64,000 nt of DNA from Streptomyces halstedii (GTDB lineage: Bacteria > Actinomycetota > Actinomycetes > Streptomycetales > Streptomycetaceae), in assembly GCA_000720535.1 (NCBI GenBank), contig JOAZ01000009.1, positions 62,001-126,000 of the forward strand, read 5' to 3'. Shown in pieces: positions 35,700 through 45,163 of this stretch. The notes under the pieces are model-generated. The model had not been told where the DNA came from. It saw nothing but the letters and a program-made list of their open reading frames with translations, and searched no databases. A program made the position numbers and the translations under genes. Position 1 is the first letter of the stretch. Every line of letters starts with the position of its first letter.

Positions 35700-36085
35700 T
35701 GGTCAGCCACGCGCACTGGAAGCTCGCCCGTGACAAGAAGGTCGCTCAGGGGATCGCGGACGATGCGGCGGCGGAGAAGCTGCGTGAGGAGATCGCCCTC
35801 CGTTTCGACCTGGGCCAGGCGGTCCACGACCGGCGGACCGCGTGCGGCCTGTCGCAGACGGAACTGGCTCGGCGGGCCAGGATGACTCAGCCCCAGGTGT
35901 CCAAGATGGAACTCGGCGGCACCATGCCCACGATGGCTCTGCTGGTCCGGTTGGCCAAGGCCATGGACTCCTCCTTCCGCCTGGAGCCGGACGGGGAGGG
36001 CGTCCGGGTGGCGTTCACGGCGCGGGCGGCGGAGCCCGAGAAGGAGTCCGGCGGCGCGGGCGTGGCGCGGGCGGCCCACGGCTGA
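35699..36085 (+). CDS. XRE-family HigA-like antitoxin
   Basis: 128 aa, ATG overlapping the toxin stop. After an N-terminal helix (DDAAAEKLREEIALRFDLGQ) it has an XRE helix-turn-helix (LSQTELARRARMTQPQVSKME). The C-terminal tail is flexible and Ala/Gly-rich. It should neutralise the upstream toxin and repress the operon through the palindrome at 35295-35310. Confidence 0.87.
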   Translation: MVSHAHWKLARDKKVAQGIADDAAAEKLREEIALRFDLGQAVHDRRTACGLSQTELARRARMTQPQVSKMELGGTMPTMALLVRLAKAMDSSFRLEPDGEGVRVAFTARAAEPEKESGGAGVARAAHG

Positions 36086-36178
36086 GCCGCTTCCCGCCGG
36101 AAGGTCCGGTCCACTTGCCGTCGGACGGCCAAGGGAGCCGCAAGCGCCGCCCGCGCCGGGGTGCGCCCGCGTGGCCGG

Positions 36179-37816
36179 CTACCGCGCCCGGAGGACGATC
36201 ACCGAGGGGCCGGGGGCGCGTAGTGCCGTCGTCAGGTCGGTGGCGAGCGACGCGGGTGTGGACCGGAGCGCCGGTACGCCGAGGGACTCCGCGAGGGCGA
36301 CGAGATCGGGGCGGAGGGCGTCCGGGCCGCCGTCCTGGACCCCGGAGGCACCCGGGCCGTCGCCGTCCACGAGCAGCCAGGTGACCGGCAGGCCGTACCG
36401 CCGCGCGGTGGTCAGCTCCGCGGCCGTGTGCGGGGCGTCGTCCTCGCCGGTGACCGCGAGCACCGGTGTGGTCGGGTCGGCGAAGGCCGCGCCGGTCGCG
36501 GACGGGAGGGCGTAGCCGGAACCGCCCGCGCCCTGGGCCGAGTGCATGGTGTTGGGGCGGCGGGTGTCGAAGGCGGACCAGGCCAGGGTGGTGAGGGGCG
36601 TGAGGTCCCAGAAGCTCGGCGCGGTGTCGGGCAGCGCGGCGCGGACGGCGGCAAGGACCCGCGCGTCCGGGCCGGGCCCCTGAGCGGCGGCGGCCGGGTC
36701 GGGCGCGGTCTCCAGGGTCGTACGGACGCGGTCGGCGGCGGTCGCGTCCTCGCGGGGTTCCACGGCGTCCAGCAGGGCGTCGAGGGCTTCGCGGGCGTCG
36801 GAGTGGATGCCGAGCGCGGGGTGGTTGGCCTCCAGCTTCCCGGCGTCGGCCTCGATCTGGACGACACGGCCGCGCGGGGCGAAGGTGTGGCCGCCGGAGG
36901 AGAGCGCGCCGAGGCCGGAGCCGACGACCAGCAGGACGTCCGCGGCCTCCAGCAGTTCGGTGACGCGCGGGTCGCCGGGCCAGGACCGCAGCGACAGCGG
37001 GTGCTTCCAGGGGAAGGCGCCCTTGCCGCCGTAGGTGGTGGCGACCGGGGCGGCGATCCGCTCCGCGAGCGCGCGCAGCTTGCCGGTCGCGTCCGCCCGT
37101 ACGACCCCGCCGCCCGCGATGATCGCGGGGCGTGCGGCGCGTGCCAGCAGGTCGGCGGCGACGAGGGTGAGTTCGGGGCGCGGGTACAGCTCCCGGGGTG
37201 TGGCGTCGAGCGCGCTGACCGGGGGCAGGACGGTCTCCGCGCGCAGGACGTCCTCGGGGATCTCCACCCAGACCGGCCCGTGCGGGGCGGTCAGCGCGGA
37301 CTCCCAGGCGGCGGCGATCGCGGACGGGATCTGGGAGGCGGTGCGCACGGGGTGCACGGACTTCACGACCTCGCGGAACGACGCCTGCTGGTCGCGGAGT
37401 TCGCGCGGATGGCCGTGGCGCCGGCCGCCGAGTCCGGCGGCCGGGACCTGTGCGCAGACCGCCAGTACGGGGGCGGACGCGGCCGCCGCCTCCTGGAGCG
37501 CGGGCAGCGCGGCCAGGGCGCCGGGACCGGCGGTGAGCAGCAGCACGGCCACCTCGCCGGTGATCCGGCCGTAGGCGTCGGCGGCGAAGGCGGCGTTGTT
37601 CTCGGCGCCGAGTTCCACGTACGCGAGCGCGGAGCGCCGCAACGCGCCGGACAGGCCGGGCGCGGGCCGGCCGGACACCCCGAAGACGGTGGCGGCGCCG
37701 AGGCCCTGGAGGGTCTCGGTCACCAGGTCGCCACCGACGCGGCCGGGCGGCGGGTTCAGCGCCGCCTCGGCCTGCGCGGCGTTGAGGCCGGGCCGGTCGT
37801 CGTGGTCGTGGCTCAC
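36179..37816 (-). CDS. thiamine pyrophosphate-dependent enzyme, acetolactate-synthase-like
   Basis: 545 aa from GTG 37816, overlapping the agmatinase stop (GTGA). Three domains of the TPP enzyme family are visible. The N-terminal PYR domain has [21 protein letters not shown] with its catalytic Glu. A central domain contains [13 protein letters not shown]. The C-terminal PP domain has [18 protein letters not shown]. The usual GDG...N TPP/Mg motif is weak: TGEDD stands where GDG is expected, so either the ligand set is altered or the reaction is unusual. It is coupled to an agmatinase-like hydrolase; the joint pathway is not clear to me. Confidence 0.83.
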   Translation of the reverse strand: MSHDHDDRPGLNAAQAEAALNPPPGRVGGDLVTETLQGLGAATVFGVSGRPAPGLSGALRRSALAYVELGAENNAAFAADAYGRITGEVAVLLLTAGPGALAALPALQEAAAASAPVLAVCAQVPAAGLGGRRHGHPRELRDQQASFREVVKSVHPVRTASQIPSAIAAAWESALTAPHGPVWVEIPEDVLRAETVLPPVSALDATPRELYPRPELTLVAADLLARAARPAIIAGGGVVRADATGKLRALAERIAAPVATTYGGKGAFPWKHPLSLRSWPGDPRVTELLEAADVLLVVGSGLGALSSGGHTFAPRGRVVQIEADAGKLEANHPALGIHSDAREALDALLDAVEPREDATAADRVRTTLETAPDPAAAAQGPGPDARVLAAVRAALPDTAPSFWDLTPLTTLAWSAFDTRRPNTMHSAQGAGGSGYALPSATGAAFADPTTPVLAVTGEDDAPHTAAELTTARRYGLPVTWLLVDGDGPGASGVQDGGPDALRPDLVALAESLGVPALRSTPASLATDLTTALRAPGPSVIVLRAR

Positions 37817-38781
37817 CGGGTACGGCCTTCCGCGATCTGCCGGGCCATGATCGTCGTCAGCTCGTACGCCGTGTGGGAGGCGGCGACGGAGGTGATCTCG
37901 GCGTGGTCGTACGCCGGGGCCACTTCGACCAGGTCGGCGGAGACCAGGTGGCAGGAGGCGAGCCCGCGCAGGATCTCCAGGAGCTCGCGCGAGGTGAGCC
38001 CGCCCGCCTCGGGGGTGCCCGTGCCGGGGGCGTGCGCCGGGTCCAGTACGTCGATGTCGATGGAGATGTAGAGCGGCCGGTCCCCGATGCGCTGCCGCAG
38101 CTGGTCGGCGATCTCGTCCACACCGCGCCGCATGACGTCGGCGGAGGTCACGATGCCGAAGCCCATCTTGGCGTCGTCGGTGAGGTCCTTCTTGCCGTAC
38201 AGCGGGCCGCGGGTGCCGACGTGGGAGAGCGCCTCGGTGTCGAGGATGCCCTCCTCGACGGCCCGGCGGAACGGGGTGCCGTGGGTGTACTCGGCGCCGA
38301 AGTAGGTGTCCCAGGTGTCCAGGTGGGCGTCGAAGTGGAGCAGGGCGACGGGACCGTGCTTCTTGGCGACGGACCGCAGGAGCGGCAGCGCGATGGTGTG
38401 GTCGCCGCCGAGCGTCATCAGCCGTGCGCCCGTCGCGAGGAGGTCGTCGGCGGAGGCCTCGACGGTCTCGACGGCCTCGTTGATGTCGAACGGGTTCACC
38501 GCGATGTCCCCGGCGTCCGCGACCTGGGCGAGGGCGAAGGGGGAGGCGTCCTGCGCGGGGTTGTAGGGGCGCAGGAGACGGGAGGCCTCCCGGACGGCGT
38601 TGCCGCCGAAGCGGGCGCCGGGACGGTAGGAGACCCCGCTGTCGAAGGGCACGCCGACGACGGCGACATCGGCGGAACCGACCTCGTCGAGGCGGGGCAG
38701 CCGGGCGAACGTCGCGGGTCCGGCGTACCGCGGGACGCGGGAGGAGTCGACGGGGCCGCGCGGCGAGTCGGTGCTGCTCAT
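37813..38781 (-). CDS. speB: agmatinase/ureohydrolase (SpeB family)
   Basis: 322 aa from ATG 38781, with AAAGG upstream. The ureohydrolase manganese motifs are complete: [18 protein letters not shown] and [19 protein letters not shown]. The family hydrolyses agmatine to putrescine and urea; guanidino-acid or guanidine hydrolases are close relatives, so the substrate is not certain. The next gene on the strand, a TPP enzyme, starts inside its stop codon, so the two are cotranscribed. Confidence 0.88.
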   Translation of the reverse strand: MSSTDSPRGPVDSSRVPRYAGPATFARLPRLDEVGSADVAVVGVPFDSGVSYRPGARFGGNAVREASRLLRPYNPAQDASPFALAQVADAGDIAVNPFDINEAVETVEASADDLLATGARLMTLGGDHTIALPLLRSVAKKHGPVALLHFDAHLDTWDTYFGAEYTHGTPFRRAVEEGILDTEALSHVGTRGPLYGKKDLTDDAKMGFGIVTSADVMRRGVDEIADQLRQRIGDRPLYISIDIDVLDPAHAPGTGTPEAGGLTSRELLEILRGLASCHLVSADLVEVAPAYDHAEITSVAASHTAYELTTIMARQIAEGRTR

Positions 38782-39136
38782 GAGGTCGGTGCCTTTCGTT
38801 CGGGCGGTACGCGCCTTGTGGGCGGTCGGCGGGCAGTCGGCGGTCGTGCGGTGCGGCACGGTCCCTGTACGCGGTGCGGCACGGGTCTCGTGCGGTGACC
38901 GGAGGCGAGCGGCGGGTGGGCCGGCGCTGCTGAAGTGTACGTTTCCGCCCCTTCCGGGTGCGGGCGGGCCGGTGGGGCGGGGCCCTACGGCCACGGGGGA
39001 GCCGGGTCCGTACGCCGGGGCGGGCCGTGGCAGGGACAGGCCGCGAGACCGCTCCGTGTGGGCCACCGGTCCGGCCCGGCCCGGATCCGTACGCCGGGGG
39101 CCGCGCCTGACCCGCCCCGTGCGGCCGCACCGCCCC
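38782..39136. other. 355-base gap without a gene
   Basis: No convincing gene is present. It contains short direct repeats: GTGCGGCACGG twice around 38849-38891, and a TCCGTACGCCGGGG block at about 39007 and 39087. The left end should carry the agmatinase promoter (minus strand). The right end is downstream of the MocR gene. Confidence 0.6.
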
Positions 39137-40462
39137 TCAGCCTCCGTAGACCGGCTCCGACCCCGACTCCCCCAGCGTGGCCGCGAAGTCGCGCGCGAGC
39201 TCCTCTGCCTCGGCGGGGGTGAGGGCGGCGGTGGTGACGCGTACCCCCGGCGGGGAGGCGGAACGGAAACGGGCGCCGGCCGCCGTCCACCAGCCCCGGG
39301 TGCGCAGCCCGTTGACCACGGCGGACTCGTCGCGGACCGGGACCCACACATTGAGGCCGCTCTCCCCGTGGGAGGGGATACCGTGCCGGTCCAGCGCCTC
39401 GCGCAGGGCGTCGCGGCGGGTGGTGTACGTCTCCGCGGCCCCGGCCACCAGCGCGCGCACCTCCGGATCGGTGAGCAGGTCCGCGACGGTCCTCTGGAGG
39501 ATGTGGCTGACCCATCCGGAAGTCAGCAGCATCCGTCCGTCGTGGCGCGCGAGGGTCGCGGGGTCGCAGGCGAGGGCGGCCCAGCGCAGATCGATCCCCA
39601 GGTGCTTCGAGACGGTGCGCACCTGCGCCCAGCGGGGCAGGCCGCCGGAGGCCAGGGTGGCGGCGTCCGCCCCCGCGATGTCCGCGTTGTGGTCGTCCTC
39701 CACCACCAGGACGTCCGGGTAGTCGCCCAGCACGGCCAGCAGCGCGTCCCTGCGGGCGGGCGTGAAACGGGCGCCGAGCGGGCTCTGGCCGCGCGGGCTG
39801 CACACCAGGGCGCGGGCCCCCGCCCGCAGCGCCCTCCGCAACGGCTCGGGCCGCATGCCCTCGTCGTCCACGGCCACCGGCAGCATGCGCAGCCCCAGGG
39901 CCGGGACCAGGTCGAGCAGATGGTGGAAACCCGGGTCCTCGACGGCCACGGCGTCGCCGGGGCGCAGCTCGGTGGAGAGCAGCCGGCCGACGCAGTCCAG
40001 GGCCCCGTGGGCGAACGTCACCGAGCCGGTGGGCACCCCGTCGCGGGCGAACCAGTCGCGGGCGGCCTCTTCGAGCGCGGGGAGCCGGGGCGCGGCGCGG
40101 TGCGAACCGGGGACGGGCTCCACCCGGCCCGGCGGGCGCAGCACCGGCAGGCAGGCGGGGTCGGGGTGTCCGCCCGCCAGGTCCCGCAGCCCCGTGGGCA
40201 CCCTGGGCGGCCGCCGGGAGGTGACGGAGGGCGCGGCCGCCACCACGGTGCCGCCGCGCCCCAGGGTCGTCACCACCCCGCGCCCGCGCAGCTCCTTGTA
40301 GGCCGCCGCGACCGTACCGGCGCTCACACCGAGGTGTTCCGCGAGCCGGCGCACGGGAGGCAGCGAAGCGCCCGGCCGGAGTGTGCCGTCGGCGACACGG
40401 CTTTCGACGGAAGCGGAAATCTCTCTGGCCGTCCCACCGGAGAGCGCATATTGTTCTGCCAC
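39137..40462 (-). CDS. MocR-type regulator (GntR HTH fused to aminotransferase)
   Basis: 441 aa from GTG 40462. The N-terminal GntR winged helix ([25 protein letters not shown], about residues 34-58) is joined by a linker to a fold-type I PLP aminotransferase domain. Landmarks are [12 protein letters not shown] (cofactor Asp) and [14 protein letters not shown] (Schiff-base Lys). MocR proteins sense PLP-bound amino compounds. It is divergent from an MFS transporter, and a perfect palindrome lies 10 bases upstream of its start, so it probably controls both genes. Confidence 0.9.
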   Translation of the reverse strand: MAEQYALSGGTAREISASVESRVADGTLRPGASLPPVRRLAEHLGVSAGTVAAAYKELRGRGVVTTLGRGGTVVAAAPSVTSRRPPRVPTGLRDLAGGHPDPACLPVLRPPGRVEPVPGSHRAAPRLPALEEAARDWFARDGVPTGSVTFAHGALDCVGRLLSTELRPGDAVAVEDPGFHHLLDLVPALGLRMLPVAVDDEGMRPEPLRRALRAGARALVCSPRGQSPLGARFTPARRDALLAVLGDYPDVLVVEDDHNADIAGADAATLASGGLPRWAQVRTVSKHLGIDLRWAALACDPATLARHDGRMLLTSGWVSHILQRTVADLLTDPEVRALVAGAAETYTTRRDALREALDRHGIPSHGESGLNVWVPVRDESAVVNGLRTRGWWTAAGARFRSASPPGVRVTTAALTPAEAEELARDFAATLGESGSEPVYGG

Positions 40463-40471
40463 AGACGCAAG

Positions 40472-40487
40472 TTTGTACCGATACAAA
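40472..40487. promoter_or_regulatory. perfect palindromic operator between MocR and MFS genes
   Basis: TTTGTA-CCGA-TACAAA is a perfect inverted repeat in an A/T-rich patch. It is 10 bases from the MocR GTG and 20 bases from the MFS ATG, the best candidate MocR binding site. Confidence 0.7.
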
Positions 40488-40507
40488 AACTGTGTCAAGG
40501 GGGACCG

Positions 40508-42004
40508 ATGAAGCCGGTGAAGAAGCGGGCCGAGACGGAGAAAGCCGGGGCGGGGGAAGCCGAGACGGAGAAAGCCGGGGCGGGGGAAGCCGAGACGGAG
40601 AAAGCCGGGGCGGGGGAAGCCGGGGTGAGGGAAACCGGGGTGAGGGAAACCGGGGTGAGCGGGGCCGGCCGGGTCCCGTTCACCCGGCGGCTCGTCGTAC
40701 CGGGCGGCCGTGACGGCAGACGGATGCTGGTCATCGCCGTCATCGACAAGATCGGTACGGGCCTGTGGGCCGGGGCGTCGACGCTCTACTTCATCTACGT
40801 CGCGCACCTGTCGGTCGGTCAGATCGGCACCCTGCTGGGCGTGTCCGGGGTCCTGGGCATCGCGGGCCCGCCCCTCGCCGGACGGCTGGCCGACCGCTTC
40901 CCGGTGACCCGCGTCCTCGTCGTCGCCCAACTGGTGCGGGGCGCGGCCCTGGCGGCGCTGCTGACCACGCACGAGTTCCTGCCGCTGGTGCTGTTCTCGG
41001 CACTGGGGGCGCTGCCGGACCGGGCGTCGAGCGTCCTGACCAAACTGTTCGCCGCACGGGTCGCGGGCCCGCAACGCGTGCGGTACCAGGCCATCCAGCG
41101 CACGGCGGTCAACATCGGCTGGGCCGTGGGCGGGGCGGGGGCCGCCGCCGTCCTGACCGTGGGCACCGCGACCGCCTACGAGACCCTTCTGCTCGCCAAC
41201 GTCGGCTCGTACGCGGTGATCGCGGTCCTGACGCTGCGGTGCGCCGAACCGGCCGCGCCCGGCCGCGTGGTGGCGGAGCAGGGCGCCCGTATCGCACAGA
41301 CGGGGAAGGGGCCGACGCCGTGGCGTGACCGCCGCTATCTCGCCTTCACGACGACGGAGGTCTGGCTCTTCCTGGACGACAGCGTGCTCCAGGTCGGGTT
41401 CCCGCTGTGGATCGTGCACGCCACCGACGCCCCGGTCGGGCTGGTTCCGCTGATCCTCGTGCTCAACAGCGTGCTGGTGATCGTGCTCCAGGTGCCGTTG
41501 TCCCGCTACGGCGAGACCCCGGCCGCCGCCCGCCGCCTGCTTCTTCCCATCGGCGTCGCGTTCCTGGCGGGCGGCGCGGCGCTCGCGGCCTCGGCCGGCG
41601 GTGGTCCGTGGTTCGCCACCGGGGCGATCCTGGTCGCGGCCGTGGCGTTCACCCTGGCGGAGATCCTGCACTCCCTGTCCTCCTGGGAACTCTCCGTCGC
41701 CCTCGCCCCCGGCGACGCCCAGGGCGCCTATCTCGGGGTGCACGGCCTGGCCCAGTCGGCGCAGCGCAGCCTCGGCCCGATCGTGGTCGGCGCCGCCGTG
41801 GGCGTGGGCGCCCTCGCCTGGCCGGTGCTGGGCGCCACCCTGGTGGCGACCTGCCTGATCCAGCACCGCCTGGTCCGGCCCCAGGACCCGGAACCGGCGC
41901 CCTTGGCGAAGGATCTCGCCCGGACGGAACAGCGGCAGAACGTCACCGAGAACGCGGCGAACAACGCGGAAACGCACACCCCCAGCCCCCACGGCCTTTC
42001 CTGA
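40508..42004 (+). CDS. MFS transporter with repetitive N-terminal extension
   Basis: 498 aa from ATG 40508, preceded by AAGGGGGACC. The first 60 residues are a hydrophilic tail made of three AETEKAGAGE decapeptides followed by GVRET repeats. Then come about 12 membrane segments of an MFS_1-type transporter, starting at RMLVIAVIDKIGTGLWAGAS, with GPPLAGRLADRFPVTR in the TM2-TM3 loop. It is divergent from the MocR regulator across a shared palindrome, so its substrate may be an amino compound. The C-terminus is again hydrophilic. Confidence 0.87.
   Translation: MKPVKKRAETEKAGAGEAETEKAGAGEAETEKAGAGEAGVRETGVRETGVSGAGRVPFTRRLVVPGGRDGRRMLVIAVIDKIGTGLWAGASTLYFIYVAHLSVGQIGTLLGVSGVLGIAGPPLAGRLADRFPVTRVLVVAQLVRGAALAALLTTHEFLPLVLFSALGALPDRASSVLTKLFAARVAGPQRVRYQAIQRTAVNIGWAVGGAGAAAVLTVGTATAYETLLLANVGSYAVIAVLTLRCAEPAAPGRVVAEQGARIAQTGKGPTPWRDRRYLAFTTTEVWLFLDDSVLQVGFPLWIVHATDAPVGLVPLILVLNSVLVIVLQVPLSRYGETPAAARRLLLPIGVAFLAGGAALAASAGGGPWFATGAILVAAVAFTLAEILHSLSSWELSVALAPGDAQGAYLGVHGLAQSAQRSLGPIVVGAAVGVGALAWPVLGATLVATCLIQHRLVRPQDPEPAPLAKDLARTEQRQNVTENAANNAETHTPSPHGLS
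40529..40618 (+). repeat. 30-bp in-frame tandem repeat in MFS N-terminus
   Basis: Three nearly identical 30-bp units, each beginning GCCGAGACGGAGAAAGCC, encode AETEKAGAGE. A 15-bp repeat (GTGAGGGAAACCGGG) follows twice from about 40625. Confidence 0.9.
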
Positions 42005-42137
42005 GCGGAACCGACGCCGTTCCGTCCGAACCCCACCCGAACGGCCTGGAAAACGGCCGGGACGGTACGCCCCGGCATGTCCGTCCGGGCGCCCATGGCC
42101 TATGTTGCAGAGGCAAAGCAAGGGGGGCGGGGGCGGA

Positions 42138-42404
42138 ATGGCACGTGACTACGACAGCCAACTGCTGGAGTCGGTGGGCGTACGCCGTCGACGCATGCGC
42201 GACGCGCTGCTGTTCGGGGCCCAGCGGGCCCGCCGCACGGCGGACGAACGGCTCGGCAAGGCCTTCGCGGGAGTCGCCGTCGCCGCCGTACTGTGCGCGG
42301 GATGCGTGGGATGGTCCTTCCTCCAGCACACGTTGGACAAGCAGCAGGCCGAACAGGAAAAACAGCAGCGCCGGACCCAGCAGTACGAACAGCCGACGAA
42401 TTGA
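42138..42404 (+). CDS. small membrane protein at the head of the type VII locus
   Basis: 88 aa from ATG 42138, with GGGGGCGGGGGCGG upstream. It has a basic N-terminal half (VRRRRMRDALLFGAQRARR), one membrane helix (AFAGVAVAAVLCAGCVGWSF, about residues 42-61) and a Gln/Glu/Lys-rich tail. The layout of basic cytoplasmic segment plus one helix recalls the N-terminus of EccB without its large periplasmic domain. That is only a resemblance in layout. It lies 173 bases before eccD on the same strand. Confidence 0.7.
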   Translation: MARDYDSQLLESVGVRRRRMRDALLFGAQRARRTADERLGKAFAGVAVAAVLCAGCVGWSFLQHTLDKQQAEQEKQQRRTQQYEQPTN

Positions 42405-42576
42405 CCGGTAGCGCGGAAATGACCGTATCCGAGGGCGCGTTCAACAGGCGGCTGCCAACCGCGCGGCCACCGGGCTTTCCTGCTTCCCGTAATGCTCACA
42501 GGGCCCGCCGGTCAGACCCAGCAACGCCCCCTCGAAACCCCAGAGTTCCCTACGTCGCGATGGTAGGTTCCCGTAA

Positions 42577-43932
42577 GTGGCGAGCACAGCAATGACTTCC
42601 CGGACGGAACTGAGCCGGGTGACCCTGGTCGGCGAGCGTCGCCGGGCCGACATCGTCCTGCCCTCCGACACACCGATCGGTCACCTGCTGCCGGACATCC
42701 TGCGGTTGCTCGACGACCGGGTCGCCACACGTCCGCTCACCCGGCAACTGCTGACGTCCGACGGTTCCGCCCTGCCGCACGACAGCACCCTGGCGTCGTC
42801 CGGCATATCCGACGGCGCCGTACTCCGGCTGGTCAGGAGCCACTCCGCGCCGCCCGCACCCGTCGTCCACGACGTCACGGACCAGGTGGCCGACGACCTC
42901 GACCTTCGGACCTGGCGCTGGCGCCCTGCGGCACGCCGCGCCTGCGCGGGCCTCGCGACCGTCGCCTTCGCGGTCTCGGCCGCGCTGCTCGCCCGCCGCG
43001 AGTTCGCGCCCGGCTCCCTGGCCGGGGCCCTCGCCGCCGTGACACTGGTCCTGTTCGCCGCGGGCGCTCTCGTAGCGAAGGCCGGGCAGGGCAACCGCGG
43101 CCTGGCGACCGCCCTGCTGTCCGTCTCCGGCGGACTGAGCGTCCTGACCGCGTGGACCGCCGCCGACGCGTACGACTGGCCGTGGACGGTGCGGCTGGCC
43201 GCGGTCGCGGGTGCGCTGGTCCTGACACTGGTCCTGCTCGGACACTTCTCGGCGCTCGGGCGCGGCGGGCTGATCGGTGCCGGAGCCGGCGCGGCGGTCA
43301 CCGTCGTGTGGGAGGCCGTCGCCGCCGTACAGGACGACCCCGCCCGGCTCGGTGCCGTCATGGCGGTCTTCTCCGTCGTCCTGCTCGGCCTGCTGCCCCG
43401 GCTGGCGCTGATGGCGTCGGGGCTCACAGCGCTGGACGACCGCCGGTCCGGCGGTCTGTCCGTCAGCCGTCACGAGGTGGGCAACGCGCTGGCGGCCACG
43501 CACCGAGGTCTGGCCCTGGCGACGCTGGTCACCGCCCTCTCGGCGGCCGGCGCCGGCTGGCTGCTCGCCTCGGCCGGCCGGCCCACGGTCTGGACCGTGC
43601 TGCTGGCCTCGGTCCTGACGGTGGTGCTGCTCTCCCGCGCACGGGCCTTCCCCCTGGTGGCCGAGGTCACCGCGCTCTTCGCCGCGGCCGGGCTCCTCCT
43701 CGTACGCCTCATGATGCTGTGGATGGACCACGCCGGGGGCGCCGGGGCGATCGCCGTGCTGTGCGTGGCCGCGGTGCTCCCCCTGCTGGCCCTGGCGGTG
43801 GAGCCGCCCGAGCACGTGCGTGTGCGGCTGCGGCGCACGGCCGACCTGGTCGAATCCCTCGGCATGGTGGCGCTTTTCCCGCTCGCCGTCGGAGCGTTCG
43901 GCGTGTTCGGACAGTTGCTCGACAAGTTCTGA
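42577..43932 (+). CDS. eccD: type VII secretion membrane protein EccD
   Basis: 451 aa from GTG 42577 (ATG 42592 possible). The N-terminal 85 residues form a ubiquitin-like YukD domain (RVTLVGERRRADIVLPSDTP, then LPHDSTLASSGISDGAVLRL). About eleven hydrophobic segments follow. This is the EccD architecture, which forms the membrane barrel of the ESX/T7SS core. It is followed by a MinD-like ATPase and EccC, and on the same strand as the Esx proteins. Confidence 0.9.
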   Translation: MASTAMTSRTELSRVTLVGERRRADIVLPSDTPIGHLLPDILRLLDDRVATRPLTRQLLTSDGSALPHDSTLASSGISDGAVLRLVRSHSAPPAPVVHDVTDQVADDLDLRTWRWRPAARRACAGLATVAFAVSAALLARREFAPGSLAGALAAVTLVLFAAGALVAKAGQGNRGLATALLSVSGGLSVLTAWTAADAYDWPWTVRLAAVAGALVLTLVLLGHFSALGRGGLIGAGAGAAVTVVWEAVAAVQDDPARLGAVMAVFSVVLLGLLPRLALMASGLTALDDRRSGGLSVSRHEVGNALAATHRGLALATLVTALSAAGAGWLLASAGRPTVWTVLLASVLTVVLLSRARAFPLVAEVTALFAAAGLLLVRLMMLWMDHAGGAGAIAVLCVAAVLPLLALAVEPPEHVRVRLRRTADLVESLGMVALFPLAVGAFGVFGQLLDKF

Positions 43933-43983
43933 GTCAACGCGCGGCCGGCCTGGCCACGGGCGCGGCGGAGGAGAAGGGCAGAC

Positions 43984-45096
43984 ATGCCGAACGCGGACAA
44001 CTGGCAGGGCGACGTGCTGCGGGACCTGAGGGGCCCGGACCGGCCCGCCGAGCCGTCACCCGGCGCTCCCCCGAGCGCCGTCGCGCCCGGCCCCGGCGCC
44101 CCGGTGGCCGCCGACCGGCCCGGGCCGGTCGAGCAGACGCCCGCACACCGCGCCCCCGCCGCGCCCCCACGGACCGCCCCCGGCTCCCGGGCCGTGGTGG
44201 ACGAGGAGCTCGCCGCCGCCGTCCGCAAGGCACGACACGGCGAACACCTCGCCGCCCGTACCGTGCGCGCCATAAGGCGAACCGTTTCCTCATCGGCGGC
44301 ACGCGAGGTCGCCGAACTCACCGGCACCGCCGAGCTGCTCCAGCAGCCGGTCACGACCGGCAGACAGATAGCCGTCACCTCCATCCGCGGCGGAGCCGGG
44401 AAGTCGACGGTCGCCGCCCTGCTGGGCACGGCGTACGCGCACTACCGGCAGGACCCGGTCCTCCTCGTCGAAGCCGATCCGGCGCTCGGTTCACTGCCGA
44501 TCCGGCTCGGCGCCCGGAGCCTCCGCTGGACCACCGGTGACATGGCCGGCATCGTCGAGCCGCAGATGTCCCTCCTCGACATCACCGGTTATCTCGTCCA
44601 GCTCCCGGAGAACGCCTGGCTGCTCCCCGGCAGCCAGGGCCAGATCGGCGCGATGCTGGACGTCCAGGCGTACGAGCGGGTGATGGTCTCCCTGCGCCGC
44701 TACTTCGGCGTGACGGTCGTCGACTGCGAGACGCTGCCCGCCGAGGTCGCCCGGGTCGCCCTCACCGCCTCCCAGGCCCGGGTGCTGGCCACCCCGGCCA
44801 CGCTGGACGGCCTCACCAGCACCTACAACGTGCTCCAGTGGATGCGGGGACTGCCCCGGTACGTCATCGAGGGCACGGTCGTGGTGCTCACCGAACAGGT
44901 GCCGCGGCCCGGCGTCGACCTGGTCCGGGCGGCGCGGAAGCTCACCTCGACGGGGGCCGCGGTACACGTCCTCCCCCACGACGCGCACCTGGCCGCCGGC
45001 GGCACGATCCGTACCGAGCTGCTCGCCCACCCGACCCGGCGGGCCGCCACCCGCCTCGCCGCGGACGTCTTCCAGCTCTCCCAGAAGCGCCGCTGA
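43984..45096 (+). CDS. MinD/ParA-like ATPase of the type VII locus
   Basis: 370 aa, with GGAGGAGAAGG before the ATG. A Pro/Ala-rich N-terminal 65 residues is followed by a deviant Walker A SIRGGAGKST (K140) and a MinD-like fold. VTVVDCETLPAEVARVALTAS resembles the Walker B/switch II strand. Proteins of this type (EspI-like in mycobacteria) accompany ESX loci and are thought to regulate or position secretion. It sits between EccD and EccC. Confidence 0.88.
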   Translation: MPNADNWQGDVLRDLRGPDRPAEPSPGAPPSAVAPGPGAPVAADRPGPVEQTPAHRAPAAPPRTAPGSRAVVDEELAAAVRKARHGEHLAARTVRAIRRTVSSSAAREVAELTGTAELLQQPVTTGRQIAVTSIRGGAGKSTVAALLGTAYAHYRQDPVLLVEADPALGSLPIRLGARSLRWTTGDMAGIVEPQMSLLDITGYLVQLPENAWLLPGSQGQIGAMLDVQAYERVMVSLRRYFGVTVVDCETLPAEVARVALTASQARVLATPATLDGLTSTYNVLQWMRGLPRYVIEGTVVVLTEQVPRPGVDLVRAARKLTSTGAAVHVLPHDAHLAAGGTIRTELLAHPTRRAATRLAADVFQLSQKRR

Positions 45097-45163
45097 CCCC
45101 GTACCGGGCCCCTCCGTGAGCGCCGGACGACGACATCTCACAGACGACGAGTGACGGACGACG

